In this document: positions 29,002 to 38,750 of the stretch, piece by piece
Layout of the letters: each line of letters opens with the position of its first letter
Numbering within the stretch: position 1 is the stretch's first letter
Assembly (NCBI GenBank): GCA_034520725.1
Contig: JAXHNH010000011.1
Span: 496,001-560,000 of the forward strand
DNA: 64,000 bases
Origin: Gracilimonas sp034520725
GTDB taxonomy: Bacteria; Bacteroidota; Rhodothermia; Balneolales; Balneolaceae
Direction: 5' to 3'
Position numbers and translations under genes: made by a program
Notes under the pieces: model-generated
What the model was told of the DNA's origin: nothing
Databases searched by the model: none
The model's input: only the letters and a program-made list of their open reading frames with translations

Positions 29002-30633
29002 CTAGGTTTGAATAACACCGGTTTTAAATTCCTCGATCTCAGGATTCAGATTCGCACAACTGATGGCTTTGGATATACGGGCACGCGTCTCAAGCGGATT
29101 GATGATCCCATCGACCCAAAGTCTGGAAGCGGCATATCTGACATCGGTCTGACGATCATATCGGTCACTGATCTTCTTCATGATCTTCTCCTGATCCTCT
29201 TCGCTAACCTCTTTCCCTTTTTTCTTCATGGAGGCAACCTGGATCTGCATTAGCGTTTTAGAGGCTGATGCACCACTCATCACTGCGATCTTAGCCGTTG
29301 GCCAGGCATACATGAATCGTGGATCGTATGCTCTTCCGCACATGGCGTAATTACCGGCTCCGTAGCTATTACCCACCACGATCGTGATCTTAGGAACCGT
29401 GCTGTTACTCATGGCATTTACCATTTTGGCTCCATCTTTAATGATACCGCCATGCTCACTTCGCTTGCCGATCATGAATCCGCTTACATCCTGAAGAAAG
29501 ATCAGAGGGATCTTCTTTTGATTGCAATTCATAATGAATCGGGCTGCTTTATCGGCACTGTCAGAGTAGATAACGCCTCCGATCTGCATTTCACCCTGCT
29601 TGGTTCGGTTTATATTACGCTGATTCGCAACAATACCAACACTCCAGCCATCAATGCGTGCATATCCTGTAATAAGAGTCTGACCATATCCTTTTTTGAA
29701 TTCAGTGAAACTGTCCTCATCAATAATACAATCCAATAACTCATAAGTATCGTATGGACTGGTCCGTGATTCAGGAATAATATCAAATATGTCACTTGCA
29801 GGTCTTTCGGGTTCTTTTGCCTGTTTTCGATTGAAGCCTGCCGTATCAAACGGTCCCAATTTATCAACCAGATCCCTGATCGTAGCCAGGCATTCCTCGT
29901 CGTCTTCCATCTTGTAATCCGTTACACCGGAAATCTCAGTGTGTGTTGTAGCGCCACCTAAAGTTTCATTATCGACCTCTTCTCCGATCGCTGCCTTTAC
30001 CAGATAACTTCCGGCCAGAAATACGCTTCCGGTACCGTCCACAATAAGTGCTTCATCACTCATGATCGGCAGATAAGCACCTCCGGCCACACAACTGCCC
30101 ATGATAGCAGCGATCTGAGGAATACCCTTGGCTGAGATCACAGCATTATTCCTGAACATACGACCAAAATGGTCCTTGTCAGGGAAGATCTGATCCTGCA
30201 TTGGTAGAAAAACCCCGGCTGAATCAACCAGGTAGATCAGTGGAATATGGTTTTCTATAGCGATCTCCTGCGCTCTCAGGTTTTTCTTTGCCGTGATAGG
30301 AAACCAGGCTCCGGCCTTGACTGTCGCATCATTCGCTACGATCATACACTGGCGACCGCTCACCTCACCAATTCCTGTAATAACCCCACCTGCCGGGCAT
30401 CCACCTTGTTCTTCGTACATTTCGTAACCGGCCCACAAACCCAGTTCATAAAATTCTGAATCTTCATCAGTGAGGAGTTTGATACGCTCTCTCGCGGTCA
30501 GTTTTCCTTTGCCATGTTCTTTATCGATTCGTTTTTGACCACCTCCAAGCTTGATCTGACCCTCTGTTTCTCCAAATTCTTCGATTAGTTGATGAAGCCA
30601 GTTCTTGGTAGCGCTTCCGGTTGATGTACTCAT
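29002..30633 (-). CDS. acyl-CoA carboxylase, carboxyltransferase (beta) subunit
   Basis: 543 residues, full length. N-terminal GGGQKRIDKEHGKGKLTARERI and the oxyanion-hole glycines (GSCVAGGAYLPIMSDE in the N half, VGNSYGAGNYAMCGRAYDP in the C half) identify a biotin-dependent carboxyltransferase of the methylcrotonyl-/geranyl-/propionyl-CoA carboxylase type. The enzyme moves carboxyl from biotin to the acyl-CoA. No biotin carboxylase or biotin carrier is in the window, so the partner is elsewhere. The methylcrotonyl/geranyl branch seems closer than propionyl, but that is a judgement by eye. Confidence 0.88.
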   Translation of the reverse strand: MSTSTGSATKNWLHQLIEEFGETEGQIKLGGGQKRIDKEHGKGKLTARERIKLLTDEDSEFYELGLWAGYEMYEEQGGCPAGGVITGIGEVSGRQCMIVANDATVKAGAWFPITAKKNLRAQEIAIENHIPLIYLVDSAGVFLPMQDQIFPDKDHFGRMFRNNAVISAKGIPQIAAIMGSCVAGGAYLPIMSDEALIVDGTGSVFLAGSYLVKAAIGEEVDNETLGGATTHTEISGVTDYKMEDDEECLATIRDLVDKLGPFDTAGFNRKQAKEPERPASDIFDIIPESRTSPYDTYELLDCIIDEDSFTEFKKGYGQTLITGYARIDGWSVGIVANQRNINRTKQGEMQIGGVIYSDSADKAARFIMNCNQKKIPLIFLQDVSGFMIGKRSEHGGIIKDGAKMVNAMSNSTVPKITIVVGNSYGAGNYAMCGRAYDPRFMYAWPTAKIAVMSGASASKTLMQIQVASMKKKGKEVSEEDQEKIMKKISDRYDRQTDVRYAASRLWVDGIINPLETRARISKAISCANLNPEIEEFKTGVIQT

Positions 30634-30749
30634 AGACAGTTAGAATTTACTTTTATAATGATTAATGAAATGGTGCGTTGAAAATAGGGATTATATTTAA
30701 TCAGTAAACCCCGATATTCAAATAATTCATTCAAAAAACCTTTTTAAGT

Positions 30750-32123
30750 ATGTATAAGTTTTTGGCAGTACTGTTGATCTCACTGGGAATGGCTAATTCG
30801 GCACTTTCCCAAAGGGTTTCTTACCCACAGCTAGTGAACCGTTCTGAGATGCCTCAGATCTTCATCAATGATATCATTGTTCCAAATAGTGACAGCTCAT
30901 CAACCCTGATGTTCTCTTTTCGTTTCAACAATGATTTTATACCCTTCAGAAGAATTCAGGCTTCAGAGCTCCAAAAAGCTCCTGCTAACTCTGAATTTTA
31001 TTCTACCCTTCGGTTCAGTGCTGAGGTTTTTGAGGGTAAGATAAAGAGAAGAAATACTCCCGGTACTAACACTGCTGCCAGGGATACCTGGACTGACACT
31101 CTCTATGTCGCGAACTTTGAGGATACTCAAACCAATAAAAAATTTACGTCCGGTGCCCTAACGGCAAAACTCACTCCCGGTTCCTATAATTATGTTCTTC
31201 AATTATCCATGCTTCAGGAGATCAATGAGCGTAGTACTCAGCGAAGGGAGATCGAAATACCTGCCCTCTCCAAAAAGAATAAAGGTGAAATTTATCTGAT
31301 CGATTCAGTAAAAGAAAATTCAAACGGTACAGAATATGTGCTGATAAATATGGACGATAACATCGTATTCGGCAAAGACTTTACTGCCTTGATCCGCATT
31401 CCGGATTACAAACAAAGCAAGACTTATAAGGCAATTGTTAAAAAAGCCAATGGCAACAAATCTGCTAACGATAGCACCGGATCATTATTCAACTCAGATA
31501 TTTCAAGTGATTCGTTCATTCAAAATGCATCATTAAGTGTAAACAAAAATTCGGAGCCCGCACTTATACTAAAAAAATCAGGTGATTTTACTTTTGCCGT
31601 TGTTAAGATTCCCTCAAGAAACTTTGATAATTCAGGCTACACGCTTACGATCAAAGACTCCAAATCAGACAGCACGGTTGCAGAAAGGAAATTTCAAACG
31701 TACTGGCAGGACATGCCCGCCAGCCTTTATAATCTGAACATCGCAATTGATATGCTGAAATTCATCGTCTCAAAAGATGAAACAGAACGCATCAATCGTG
31801 GTTCTGAAAAAGAAAGAGAACGAAAATTCCGGGAGTTCTGGGAGAAAAGGGATCCTACCCCAAATACCGTTTACAATGAATTGATGGCAGAATACTATCG
31901 CAGGATCGATTATGCTTACAATGAATTTGGGAGCCAACAGGAGCCAATGGGACATGAAAGTGACCGCGGTGAGGTCTATATTAAATTCGGTCCGCCAAAT
32001 TCAAAAGAGAGGGTTTTCCCACCCGGTGGTAAAACCCGCGAAACCTGGAAATATCCTAACCAAACATTTGTATTTGAGGCAGTTTCCGGCTTTGGAGATT
32101 TCAAGCTGATCGGTAAGCAGTAA
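30750..32123 (+). CDS. GWxTD-domain secreted protein
   Basis: 457 residues with signal peptide (cleavage near ALSQR). The C-terminal ~100 residues match the GWxTD domain: REFWEKRDPTPNTVYNELMAEYYRRIDYA, then SDRGEVYIKFGPP and TRETWKYPNQTFVFE. The name-giving motif is altered here (G-H-E-S-D). Upstream the protein looks like beta-rich repeats. Function unknown; the domain is common in Bacteroidota and Acidobacteria. Divergent from the carboxylase gene with a 116-base intergenic space. Confidence 0.8.
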   Translation: MYKFLAVLLISLGMANSALSQRVSYPQLVNRSEMPQIFINDIIVPNSDSSSTLMFSFRFNNDFIPFRRIQASELQKAPANSEFYSTLRFSAEVFEGKIKRRNTPGTNTAARDTWTDTLYVANFEDTQTNKKFTSGALTAKLTPGSYNYVLQLSMLQEINERSTQRREIEIPALSKKNKGEIYLIDSVKENSNGTEYVLINMDDNIVFGKDFTALIRIPDYKQSKTYKAIVKKANGNKSANDSTGSLFNSDISSDSFIQNASLSVNKNSEPALILKKSGDFTFAVVKIPSRNFDNSGYTLTIKDSKSDSTVAERKFQTYWQDMPASLYNLNIAIDMLKFIVSKDETERINRGSEKERERKFREFWEKRDPTPNTVYNELMAEYYRRIDYAYNEFGSQQEPMGHESDRGEVYIKFGPPNSKERVFPPGGKTRETWKYPNQTFVFEAVSGFGDFKLIGKQ

Positions 32124-32164
32124 GGTTATGGATTACAAGGTTTAAATTGTAATTTCAGATACTT

Positions 32165-33175
32165 ATGCAGTCAGAAATAAAACCAAAAATTTCGATATCA
32201 ATTGGCGATTTCAATGGTATTGGCCCTGAGATCATTCTTAAAAGTCTGTCTTCAGCAAATCTCCAAAGATCTACCCCGGTCATCATTTCTCCGCTGGAGA
32301 TCATTGAATTCTATACTGAGCTTTTGAACATTGATTTGAATTTCAATGTGCTGAAAGATGATAATGAGATGCGATCCGGAGAGATCAATATATTACCTGT
32401 CAACGAAACTGATCTCAAGGTAACACCTGGTACTCTTTCTATTGAAAGTGGTAAGGTTGCCATGAGTGCTATTGAAACCGGCATCCAACTATGTATGAGT
32501 AACAAAGCTGATGCATTGGTCACAGCTCCAATATCAAAGGAATCAGTTAACCTGGCCGGATATGACATTCCCGGGCACACTGAATTTTTAGCTTCATCCA
32601 CTAACACAGATTCTGTTTTAATGATGCTGGTTAGTGGGCCTTTAAGGGTTGCACTGGTCACCACCCATATACCTGTGAAAGAAATTGCGAAGACCATAAC
32701 ACCTTCTCTTATTAAAGAAAAAGCAGATTTACTTGCAAACAGCCTCAGGCGCGATTTTGGAATCAAAGAACCAAAGATCGCTGTATTTGGGTTGAACCCT
32801 CATGCTGGTGACGGTGGCGTGATAGGAATGGAAGAAATTGACATTATCATCCCAACCCTAAAAGAAATAAACAGAAACAGCAAGATATTTCACGTTTCCG
32901 GGCCATATCCTGCTGATGGTTTTTTTGGACAAAAACTGTATGAACAATACGACGGAATACTGGCTATGTATCACGATCAGGGATTGGCTCCATTTAAACT
33001 CTTATCTTTTGGTAAAGGAGTGAACTTTACAGCCGGACTGCCTATTATCAGAACCTCGCCGGATCATGGTACAGCTTTCAACATTGCCGGAAAAGGTGTA
33101 GCAAACCCATCCTCATTTAAAGAAGCGTATGATCTTGCTGTAGAACTATCAAATAAGAAGTTGCGTGAAGACTGA
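32165..33175 (+). CDS. pdxA: 4-hydroxythreonine-4-phosphate dehydrogenase
   Basis: 336 residues, normal PdxA size. It oxidises 4-phosphohydroxy-L-threonine in the DXP-dependent pyridoxal phosphate pathway. Visible: start ISIGDFNGIGPEIILK, ADALVTAPISKESVNLAGYDIPGHTEFLA (metal/substrate histidine), NPHAGDGGVIGMEE, GPYPADGFF, AMYHDQGLAPFK and RTSPDHGTAFNIAGKG. All conserved histidines are there. It overlaps the following methyltransferase gene by 11 bases. Confidence 0.96.
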   Translation: MQSEIKPKISISIGDFNGIGPEIILKSLSSANLQRSTPVIISPLEIIEFYTELLNIDLNFNVLKDDNEMRSGEINILPVNETDLKVTPGTLSIESGKVAMSAIETGIQLCMSNKADALVTAPISKESVNLAGYDIPGHTEFLASSTNTDSVLMMLVSGPLRVALVTTHIPVKEIAKTITPSLIKEKADLLANSLRRDFGIKEPKIAVFGLNPHAGDGGVIGMEEIDIIIPTLKEINRNSKIFHVSGPYPADGFFGQKLYEQYDGILAMYHDQGLAPFKLLSFGKGVNFTAGLPIIRTSPDHGTAFNIAGKGVANPSSFKEAYDLAVELSNKKLRED

Positions 33176-33947
33176 TTCAACTCCCATTTACACTGCCTTA
33201 GCTGAATTATACGACACACTCATGGATGACGTAGATTATGAGATGTGGGCTGATTTTATTGATGAAGTCATTCAAACTCATCATCCTAATCCGATCGATA
33301 TTCTGGAGCTTGCCTGTGGAACCGGAACGATATCACTTTGCCTTGCCCGTTTTGACGAATACAATCTAACCGGAACCGACCTCTCTCCTGCCATGATCGA
33401 AAAGGCTCGTCAAAAAGCAGCTGAACAGGAACTCAATGTCCAGTTCCGAAGTATGAATTTTTTGGATATCGATATCGACCAGAAATTTGATGTCATTTTC
33501 TCGGTTTTTGATAGCGTTAACTATTTACATGACGAGTCTGAGATCCTGAAAATGCTGCAGGGTTGTTATAAGATACTGAATCCCAACGGACTACTGATCT
33601 TTGATTTTTCTACCCCGCAAAACTCTCTTGAAGCCGTAGATTATCTCAATAATGAAGAAGGTAGTTTCGGTTCGTACCGGTATTTCAGAAAAAGCAAATA
33701 CGATCCACATAACAAATTTCACTACAATATCTTTGATATTGAGTTATTGGATAATGACGGCAAAACCGTTTTAGAAAGTTTTCACGAGGTTCACGAACAA
33801 CGTGTTTATTCTCTTGATCAAATGTTGTCAATTTTAGATCAAACGCCCTATCATCAGGTTGCCAAATACGAAGATTTTGATTTGGTAGATGCAGACGAAA
33901 ACAGTGCACGCGTAACAATGGTTCTTAAATGTCAGAAACAGCAGTAA
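33165..33947 (+). CDS. class I SAM-dependent methyltransferase
   Basis: 260 residues from a GTG start inside the end of pdxA. SAM-binding motif I ILELACGTGTISLCLA (about 46-61), motif II LTGTDLSPAMIEKARQKA and FDVIFSVFDSVNYL (motif IV) place it with small-molecule methyltransferases. The substrate is not readable. It overlaps the ftsE start by 19 bases, so pdxA, this gene and ftsE form one translationally coupled run. Confidence 0.83.
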   Translation: MKTDSTPIYTALAELYDTLMDDVDYEMWADFIDEVIQTHHPNPIDILELACGTGTISLCLARFDEYNLTGTDLSPAMIEKARQKAAEQELNVQFRSMNFLDIDIDQKFDVIFSVFDSVNYLHDESEILKMLQGCYKILNPNGLLIFDFSTPQNSLEAVDYLNNEEGSFGSYRYFRKSKYDPHNKFHYNIFDIELLDNDGKTVLESFHEVHEQRVYSLDQMLSILDQTPYHQVAKYEDFDLVDADENSARVTMVLKCQKQQ

Positions 33948-34631
33948 TTGAACTTAAAAATGTAACCCTGAACTATGATAAGAACAGGGTCTTAGATGAC
34001 GTCAACTTTAAACTCCACAACGGGGAGTTCGCTTATCTCATTGGTCCTACCGGTATCGGTAAAAGCACCTTTCTGAAACTTTTATACAGAGATGTGGTCC
34101 CCGACTCAGGCACGGTTCGGGTCACTGAATATCCGGTGAACAAGATCAGTGAACGCGAAGTCCCAATGCTGCGAAGAAGACTTGGTATCGTTTTTCAGGA
34201 TTTTCAGCTCCTTAAGGACCGAAATGTATTTGATAACGTTGCTTTTTCACTTCAAGTCACCGGTGAAAAACCTAAATTCATCAAAGAACGCGTGCTTGAA
34301 GTACTGACGATGGTGGGTTTGAGCCACAGGCGGAAACACCTGCCAAGAGATCTTTCCGGCGGTGAGCAACAACGGGTGGTCATTGCGCCGGGCCCTGGCC
34401 AACGAACCCCGTATTCTGTTAGCTGATGAACCAACCGGTAACCTTGATCCCAAGGCTACAAAAGAGATCATGGAGCTTCTTAGAACAATTAATAACCGCG
34501 GTATGGCCGTACTTATGATCACCCATGATTATGCCGTTGTCAAAAAATACAAAGCACGAACGGTTCGCATGGTCAATGGCAAGACACAAGACCTTGTCTG
34601 GAAAGGTGATAAGTTAGTACCTGTTAAATAG
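33929..34631 (+). CDS. ftsE: FtsE-like ABC ATPase (one-base frameshift)
   Basis: Two overlapping frames form one 233-residue ATPase. The first has Walker A GPTGIGKSTF (about 38-47), the Q-loop FQDFQLLKDRNVFDNVAF and the signature LSGGEQQRVVIA, then breaks; one extra base near 34386-34389 explains it, and the second frame continues ARALANEPRILLADEPTGNLDP (Walker B) and MITHDYAVV. The DFQLL after FQ and EPTGNLDP are typical of FtsE, which works with FtsX to control division-site peptidoglycan hydrolases. No ftsX is adjacent; other MacB-type ATPases remain possible. Confidence 0.85.
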
Positions 34632-34666
34632 CAGATCTTAAATATAATGGATCAAAACTCATATTC

Positions 34667-35617
34667 ATGGTCAATCAGCAACATTTGACGGAGCAGATAA
34701 GAGCCTATGCCCTGGAACTGGGTTTTGATGCCTGCGGCTTTGCCAAAGCCCAACACCTTCCGACTGAAGAACGACGACTTAGTGAGTGGTTGAATCAGGA
34801 CCGCCATGGAACAATGGGCTGGATAGAAAATCATTTTGAAAAACGCGTTGATCCCACCCTTCTCGTGCCGGGATCCAAGACGGTTGTATCTGTCTTAGCC
34901 AGTTACTGGCATCCATCCCATGCCCGGCAGATCGGTGACACTGAAAACCCACTGATCTCAAAATATGCTCAGGGACGTGACTACCATAAGGTTTTGAAGA
35001 AAAAACTGAAAGAGCTCTTTCAGTTCACAAAAGAAAGAAATGGCGGACTTGAAGGCAGGATCTTTACAGATTCAGCCCCTGTTTTAGACAAGGTCTGGGC
35101 TCAGCGAGCCGGACTTGGATGGATCGGGAAAAATTCCAATTTATTAAATAAAGATATTGGTTCCTTCTTTTTTATTGGTGAGATGATCATCGATGCGGAA
35201 TTAAGCCCTGATTCCCCTCAAACCGACCACTGCGGAACCTGCACCCGTTGTATCGATGCCTGTCCTACCGATGCCATCTATGAACCCTACCGCGTGGATG
35301 CCACCAAATGTATTTCCTATATGACCATTGAATTAAAAGATCAGATAGATAAATCAGATCAAGATGGGATCGAGAACTGGATCTATGGCTGCGATATCTG
35401 TCAGGATGTGTGCCCCTGGAACAAAAACGCAAAACTGGCCTCCTTTTCAGACCTTCACCCCCGAGATTATGTTGTTGACAACGACCTTCAGTTCTGGCAA
35501 AATCTAACGGAAGAACAATATGATTCCATCTTTGAGGGCAGCGCGATTCGCCGGGCCAAGTTTGATAAGTTTAAATCAAATGTTTTAGCTGTTTCCGAAA
35601 ATATTTCCCCATCATAG
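34667..35617 (+). CDS. queG: epoxyqueuosine reductase
   Basis: 316 residues. QueG reduces epoxyqueuosine to queuosine in tRNA with cobalamin and two 4Fe-4S clusters. Cluster cysteines are seen in CGTCTRCIDACPTDAI and GCDICQDVCPWN; upstream segments FTDSAPVLDKVWAQRAGLGWIGKN and the N-terminal cobalamin-binding ALELGFDACGFAKAQ fit the family. It needs B12, as does the photoreceptor-like gene at 57.6 kb. It lies 35 bases after ftsE. Confidence 0.95.
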   Translation: MVNQQHLTEQIRAYALELGFDACGFAKAQHLPTEERRLSEWLNQDRHGTMGWIENHFEKRVDPTLLVPGSKTVVSVLASYWHPSHARQIGDTENPLISKYAQGRDYHKVLKKKLKELFQFTKERNGGLEGRIFTDSAPVLDKVWAQRAGLGWIGKNSNLLNKDIGSFFFIGEMIIDAELSPDSPQTDHCGTCTRCIDACPTDAIYEPYRVDATKCISYMTIELKDQIDKSDQDGIENWIYGCDICQDVCPWNKNAKLASFSDLHPRDYVVDNDLQFWQNLTEEQYDSIFEGSAIRRAKFDKFKSNVLAVSENISPS

Positions 35618-35944
35618 AAAGTCGGAAGTAATTTCAAATTATTGCAGTTTATTGCGTTACTTCAGTCGAAAGACCAAGGTCAGATAATCTGGGACAGGAA
35701 CATTAATCATAAATCTAAGATCATTATCTTTTTTAGATAATTTAAATTTGTATGAATGATCGTTGAGACAGCCTTAGAATCAGAGTTCAGAACCGACGAT
35801 TTTTGGTATAACTCATGTACCTTTGTTTATAAAACTATGCGAATCATTTACTCAAAATGGATTTGTAATAAATCCTTTTATACGGATTAAAAGAAACACC
35901 AGGTCTGATCATAAATAAAATAATTAACCCAGAATTTAGCCTTT
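35618..35944. other. non-coding region before the kinase gene
   Basis: 327 bases without a credible gene. It holds a 7-bp inverted repeat ATTATCT / AGATAAT with a T-rich loop at 35723-35741 and, right after, TAAATTTG (35743-35750), which matches the -7 promoter consensus but has no clear -33 partner. It probably contains the end of the queG transcript and the promoter of the kinase gene. Confidence 0.5.
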
Positions 35945-38596
35945 ATGGATACCGAACAATGGCAGCAAATTGAAAAAATAATAGATTTAGCCCTTGAACT
36001 GGATATCGCTAAAAGAAAAGAGTTTGTACAACAGCAATGCAAACACAATCCAGAACTTTATGATCAGGTTATTAATATGCTTGATTACATTCAAGAAGTG
36101 GATGATACCGATTTTCTCAAACCTGGGAGCCTCAATTTAAAGACACTGCTTAAAAATTTTGATAGTGATGCATCAGTCCACTCTTTTAAAAGTTTAATTG
36201 GGAAAAGAATAAGCCACTTTACATTAACTGAACTTCTTGGTGAAGGTGGCATGGCTACAGTTTATAAAGGAGAAAGACAAGACGGTTCTGTAAATCAGAT
36301 AGTGGCTATTAAAATTCTGTACAATAACCTACAGTCAAACGAAAGTCATATCCGTTTTAAAGTTGAGCAAGAAATATTAGCAAATCTGACTCATTCAAAT
36401 ATCGCTCATTTCCTTGATGCCGGTATCACTGAAGAAGGAAATCCATATTTGATTATGGAATTTGTAGACGGAATGCCGATAAGTGAATACTGCCGGTCCA
36501 AGGTAATTTCACAAAAAGAGAAACTTAAATTGTTTAAAAATTTATGTTCTGCTGTTGGATACGCTCATCGAAACCTGGTAGTTCATCGGGATCTAAAACC
36601 CAACAATATTTATGTAACTAATGATGGTCAGGTTAAAGTTCTGGATTTCAGCATTGCCAAACTTTTGGATCCTGATTTCTCCAGCCAAAATATGGTTCAA
36701 ACACGTACAGGACTACGATTACTTAGCCCTGCATATTCCGCCCCGGAACAGTTCATGTCAGAACCTATTACCACAGCAACCGATGTGTACACATTAGGGT
36801 TGGTACTATATGAAATTGTTACTGGAAACCGAGCAGTTGAAAGCAAAAAGAAAAGCTTAAAGGAAATTGAACAGCTTATTTGTGGTGGAAACCTTGATAA
36901 AACCCTTACCCATTCCAAGGAGTTAGATTCTGATTTAAAATCTATTATTCTGAAGGCCATCCGAAAAGAACCCGAATACCGGTATGAGTCGGCCAGTCAG
37001 CTTTTAGAAGATATTAATAATTATGAAGATGAATTGCCGGTCACCGCTCAAAATGGCACTGCTAAATACCGGATTTCAAAATTCTCGAAACGCCATTGGA
37101 AAAGTCTATCTACAGCAATGGCCGTATTGCTTTTATTTGTGACAACGGGCTTTATTTATACCTATCAAATTAAACAAGAAAGTGAAAAAGCAGCTATTGA
37201 AGCTAAACGGGCACAGGTTATTTCCAATTTTTTATTTTCTATTTTTAATAGTGCCGCGGTCGAAAACTACACGAAAAACCCAACCGCGGAACAACTTTTA
37301 GAAAACGGAAGCAAAATAGCTCTTACTTCTTTCGAGAATCAGCCTCAGGTTAAAGAGTATTTATTAAGAAATATTGGAAATATATATTCTGACCTCGGAT
37401 ATTTACAAAAGGCAAATAATCTCCTTAATAACGCACTTTCACTTTGTGAAAATTCAACGGACAGAAACTCAGAACTACGTGCCAATTGTTACAACGACTA
37501 TGGCAGTTTTCAAGTTGAAATTGAAAATTTTGATAAGGCCAAGAAATATCTGACTCTCTCATCCGAAATCATAAGTAAGTTTCCCAATAATAAAGAGCTT
37601 AAAGCGATCAACTTAGCAGAATTAGGTTGGGTAGCGTATAATCATGGAAACTTAAGTAACGCCGATAGTCTTGTTGGTCAGAGCTTAGCCATCAAACAAT
37701 CCATTTTTGAAAATCGACATTCAGAAATTGGCTTATCTTTGCTCTACCTGGGATGGATCAAAAATGCTAAGGGAAAATATAGAAAAGCTGACAGTTTATT
37801 TACCGAAAGTATAGAAATATTCGAGCTTTATACTCCTAAAAAAGATTTTAGAAAAGCACATGCAATGAACGGTAAAGGACGGAATCTATATGATTTGAAT
37901 CGAATGCCTGAAGCAGACTCTGTGATGCAAATCTCCATACCATTAAATAAGAAAGTTTATGGAGAGTATTCCACAGAATACGCTACAGCACTAAGAATTA
38001 TGGGATTAATAAAAACACAATTGGGTCAGTATGATGAGAGTCAGAGGTATCTTGAGCAAGCCTTAGAAAAATATGCTCATGCCCTTGGCCGTGAAACATC
38101 TATGTATAATAATGCACTTAACGATTTAGCTTTGGTTCACTTTCATAAAAAAGAGTACCAAAAATCTATTGATACTTTTAAAACAATCATTTCACTAAAC
38201 AAACAAATATTAGGAGAAACGCATCCAGAAATTGCCACTGGACTAAGCAACCTTGCTACCATTCTGGATATAACGGGTAATAGCCTTGAAGCAATCCCAT
38301 ATTTCAATGAAGCTCTGAAAGTAGCCAAAATGAATTATCGGGATAGTCATCCCAAGCTAATTCGTTTCAGAAATAATGCTGCTAAAGCATATTTAAACAT
38401 AGATGAGTTTGAAACCGCTCAGAAAATGTTTTTGAAAAGTTTTGATATCGTAATGGCTGCTGATGAAATGACATCAGAGGACATCGCCTACAATCAGACC
38501 TTAAATGGACTAATTGATTTGTATAGTAGCTGGGATAAGAAAGAGTTAGAAGAAAAATACACGAAACTCCTTTCCCAAGAATCTGAGAATCAATAA
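35945..38596 (+). CDS. Ser/Thr protein kinase with transmembrane helix and TPR array
   Basis: 883 residues. A helical N-terminal segment (1-80, WQQIEKIIDLALELD) typical of this kinase class precedes the kinase domain (about 90-370): Gly loop GEGGMATVYKG (99-109), lysine AIK123, HRDLKPNN (214-221), and APE (267-269). The magnesium-binding motif reads DFS (234-236) rather than DFG. A membrane helix follows (about 390-410, STAMAVLLLFVTTGFIYTY), then about 450 residues of TPR-like repeats (QYDESQRYLEQALEKYA, SLEAIPYFNEALKVA). Sensor region would be outside the inner membrane. It has no partner genes; long upstream and downstream spacers suggest its own unit. Confidence 0.87.
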   Translation: MDTEQWQQIEKIIDLALELDIAKRKEFVQQQCKHNPELYDQVINMLDYIQEVDDTDFLKPGSLNLKTLLKNFDSDASVHSFKSLIGKRISHFTLTELLGEGGMATVYKGERQDGSVNQIVAIKILYNNLQSNESHIRFKVEQEILANLTHSNIAHFLDAGITEEGNPYLIMEFVDGMPISEYCRSKVISQKEKLKLFKNLCSAVGYAHRNLVVHRDLKPNNIYVTNDGQVKVLDFSIAKLLDPDFSSQNMVQTRTGLRLLSPAYSAPEQFMSEPITTATDVYTLGLVLYEIVTGNRAVESKKKSLKEIEQLICGGNLDKTLTHSKELDSDLKSIILKAIRKEPEYRYESASQLLEDINNYEDELPVTAQNGTAKYRISKFSKRHWKSLSTAMAVLLLFVTTGFIYTYQIKQESEKAAIEAKRAQVISNFLFSIFNSAAVENYTKNPTAEQLLENGSKIALTSFENQPQVKEYLLRNIGNIYSDLGYLQKANNLLNNALSLCENSTDRNSELRANCYNDYGSFQVEIENFDKAKKYLTLSSEIISKFPNNKELKAINLAELGWVAYNHGNLSNADSLVGQSLAIKQSIFENRHSEIGLSLLYLGWIKNAKGKYRKADSLFTESIEIFELYTPKKDFRKAHAMNGKGRNLYDLNRMPEADSVMQISIPLNKKVYGEYSTEYATALRIMGLIKTQLGQYDESQRYLEQALEKYAHALGRETSMYNNALNDLALVHFHKKEYQKSIDTFKTIISLNKQILGETHPEIATGLSNLATILDITGNSLEAIPYFNEALKVAKMNYRDSHPKLIRFRNNAAKAYLNIDEFETAQKMFLKSFDIVMAADEMTSEDIAYNQTLNGLIDLYSSWDKKELEEKYTKLLSQESENQ

Positions 38597-38642
38597 AGTC
38601 CGCAATTAAACCGGCTTATAATGTTATAGTACTACATGGCTG

Positions 38643-38741
38643 TTAATATCCAAATTCTGAACATGTCACATCCTGGAAATTGCAGTCCCAACAGCTATAG
38701 ATAGAATTATTTTGAAAGCTATCAAATTTAACTGTTGTTTC
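38643..38741 (-). pseudogene. C-terminal remnant of a paralogue of the lipoprotein at 39.8-40.6 kb
   Basis: On the minus strand, after an in-frame stop, 32 codons run to TAA at 38645-38643. They end SCWDCNFQDVTCSEFGY, clearly like the YCWDSQFQDVSCGA end of the lipoprotein encoded 1.1 kb away, and the preceding ETTVKFDS matches its ETIIVHWDS. No start or upstream part is found. It is best read as the leftover end of a duplicated lipoprotein gene. Confidence 0.55.
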
Positions 38742-38750
38742 TTAAACAGC

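Noticed and set aside
34362..34631. Separate small ABC ATPase gene
   Set aside because: It is the second half of ftsE after a one-base insertion.
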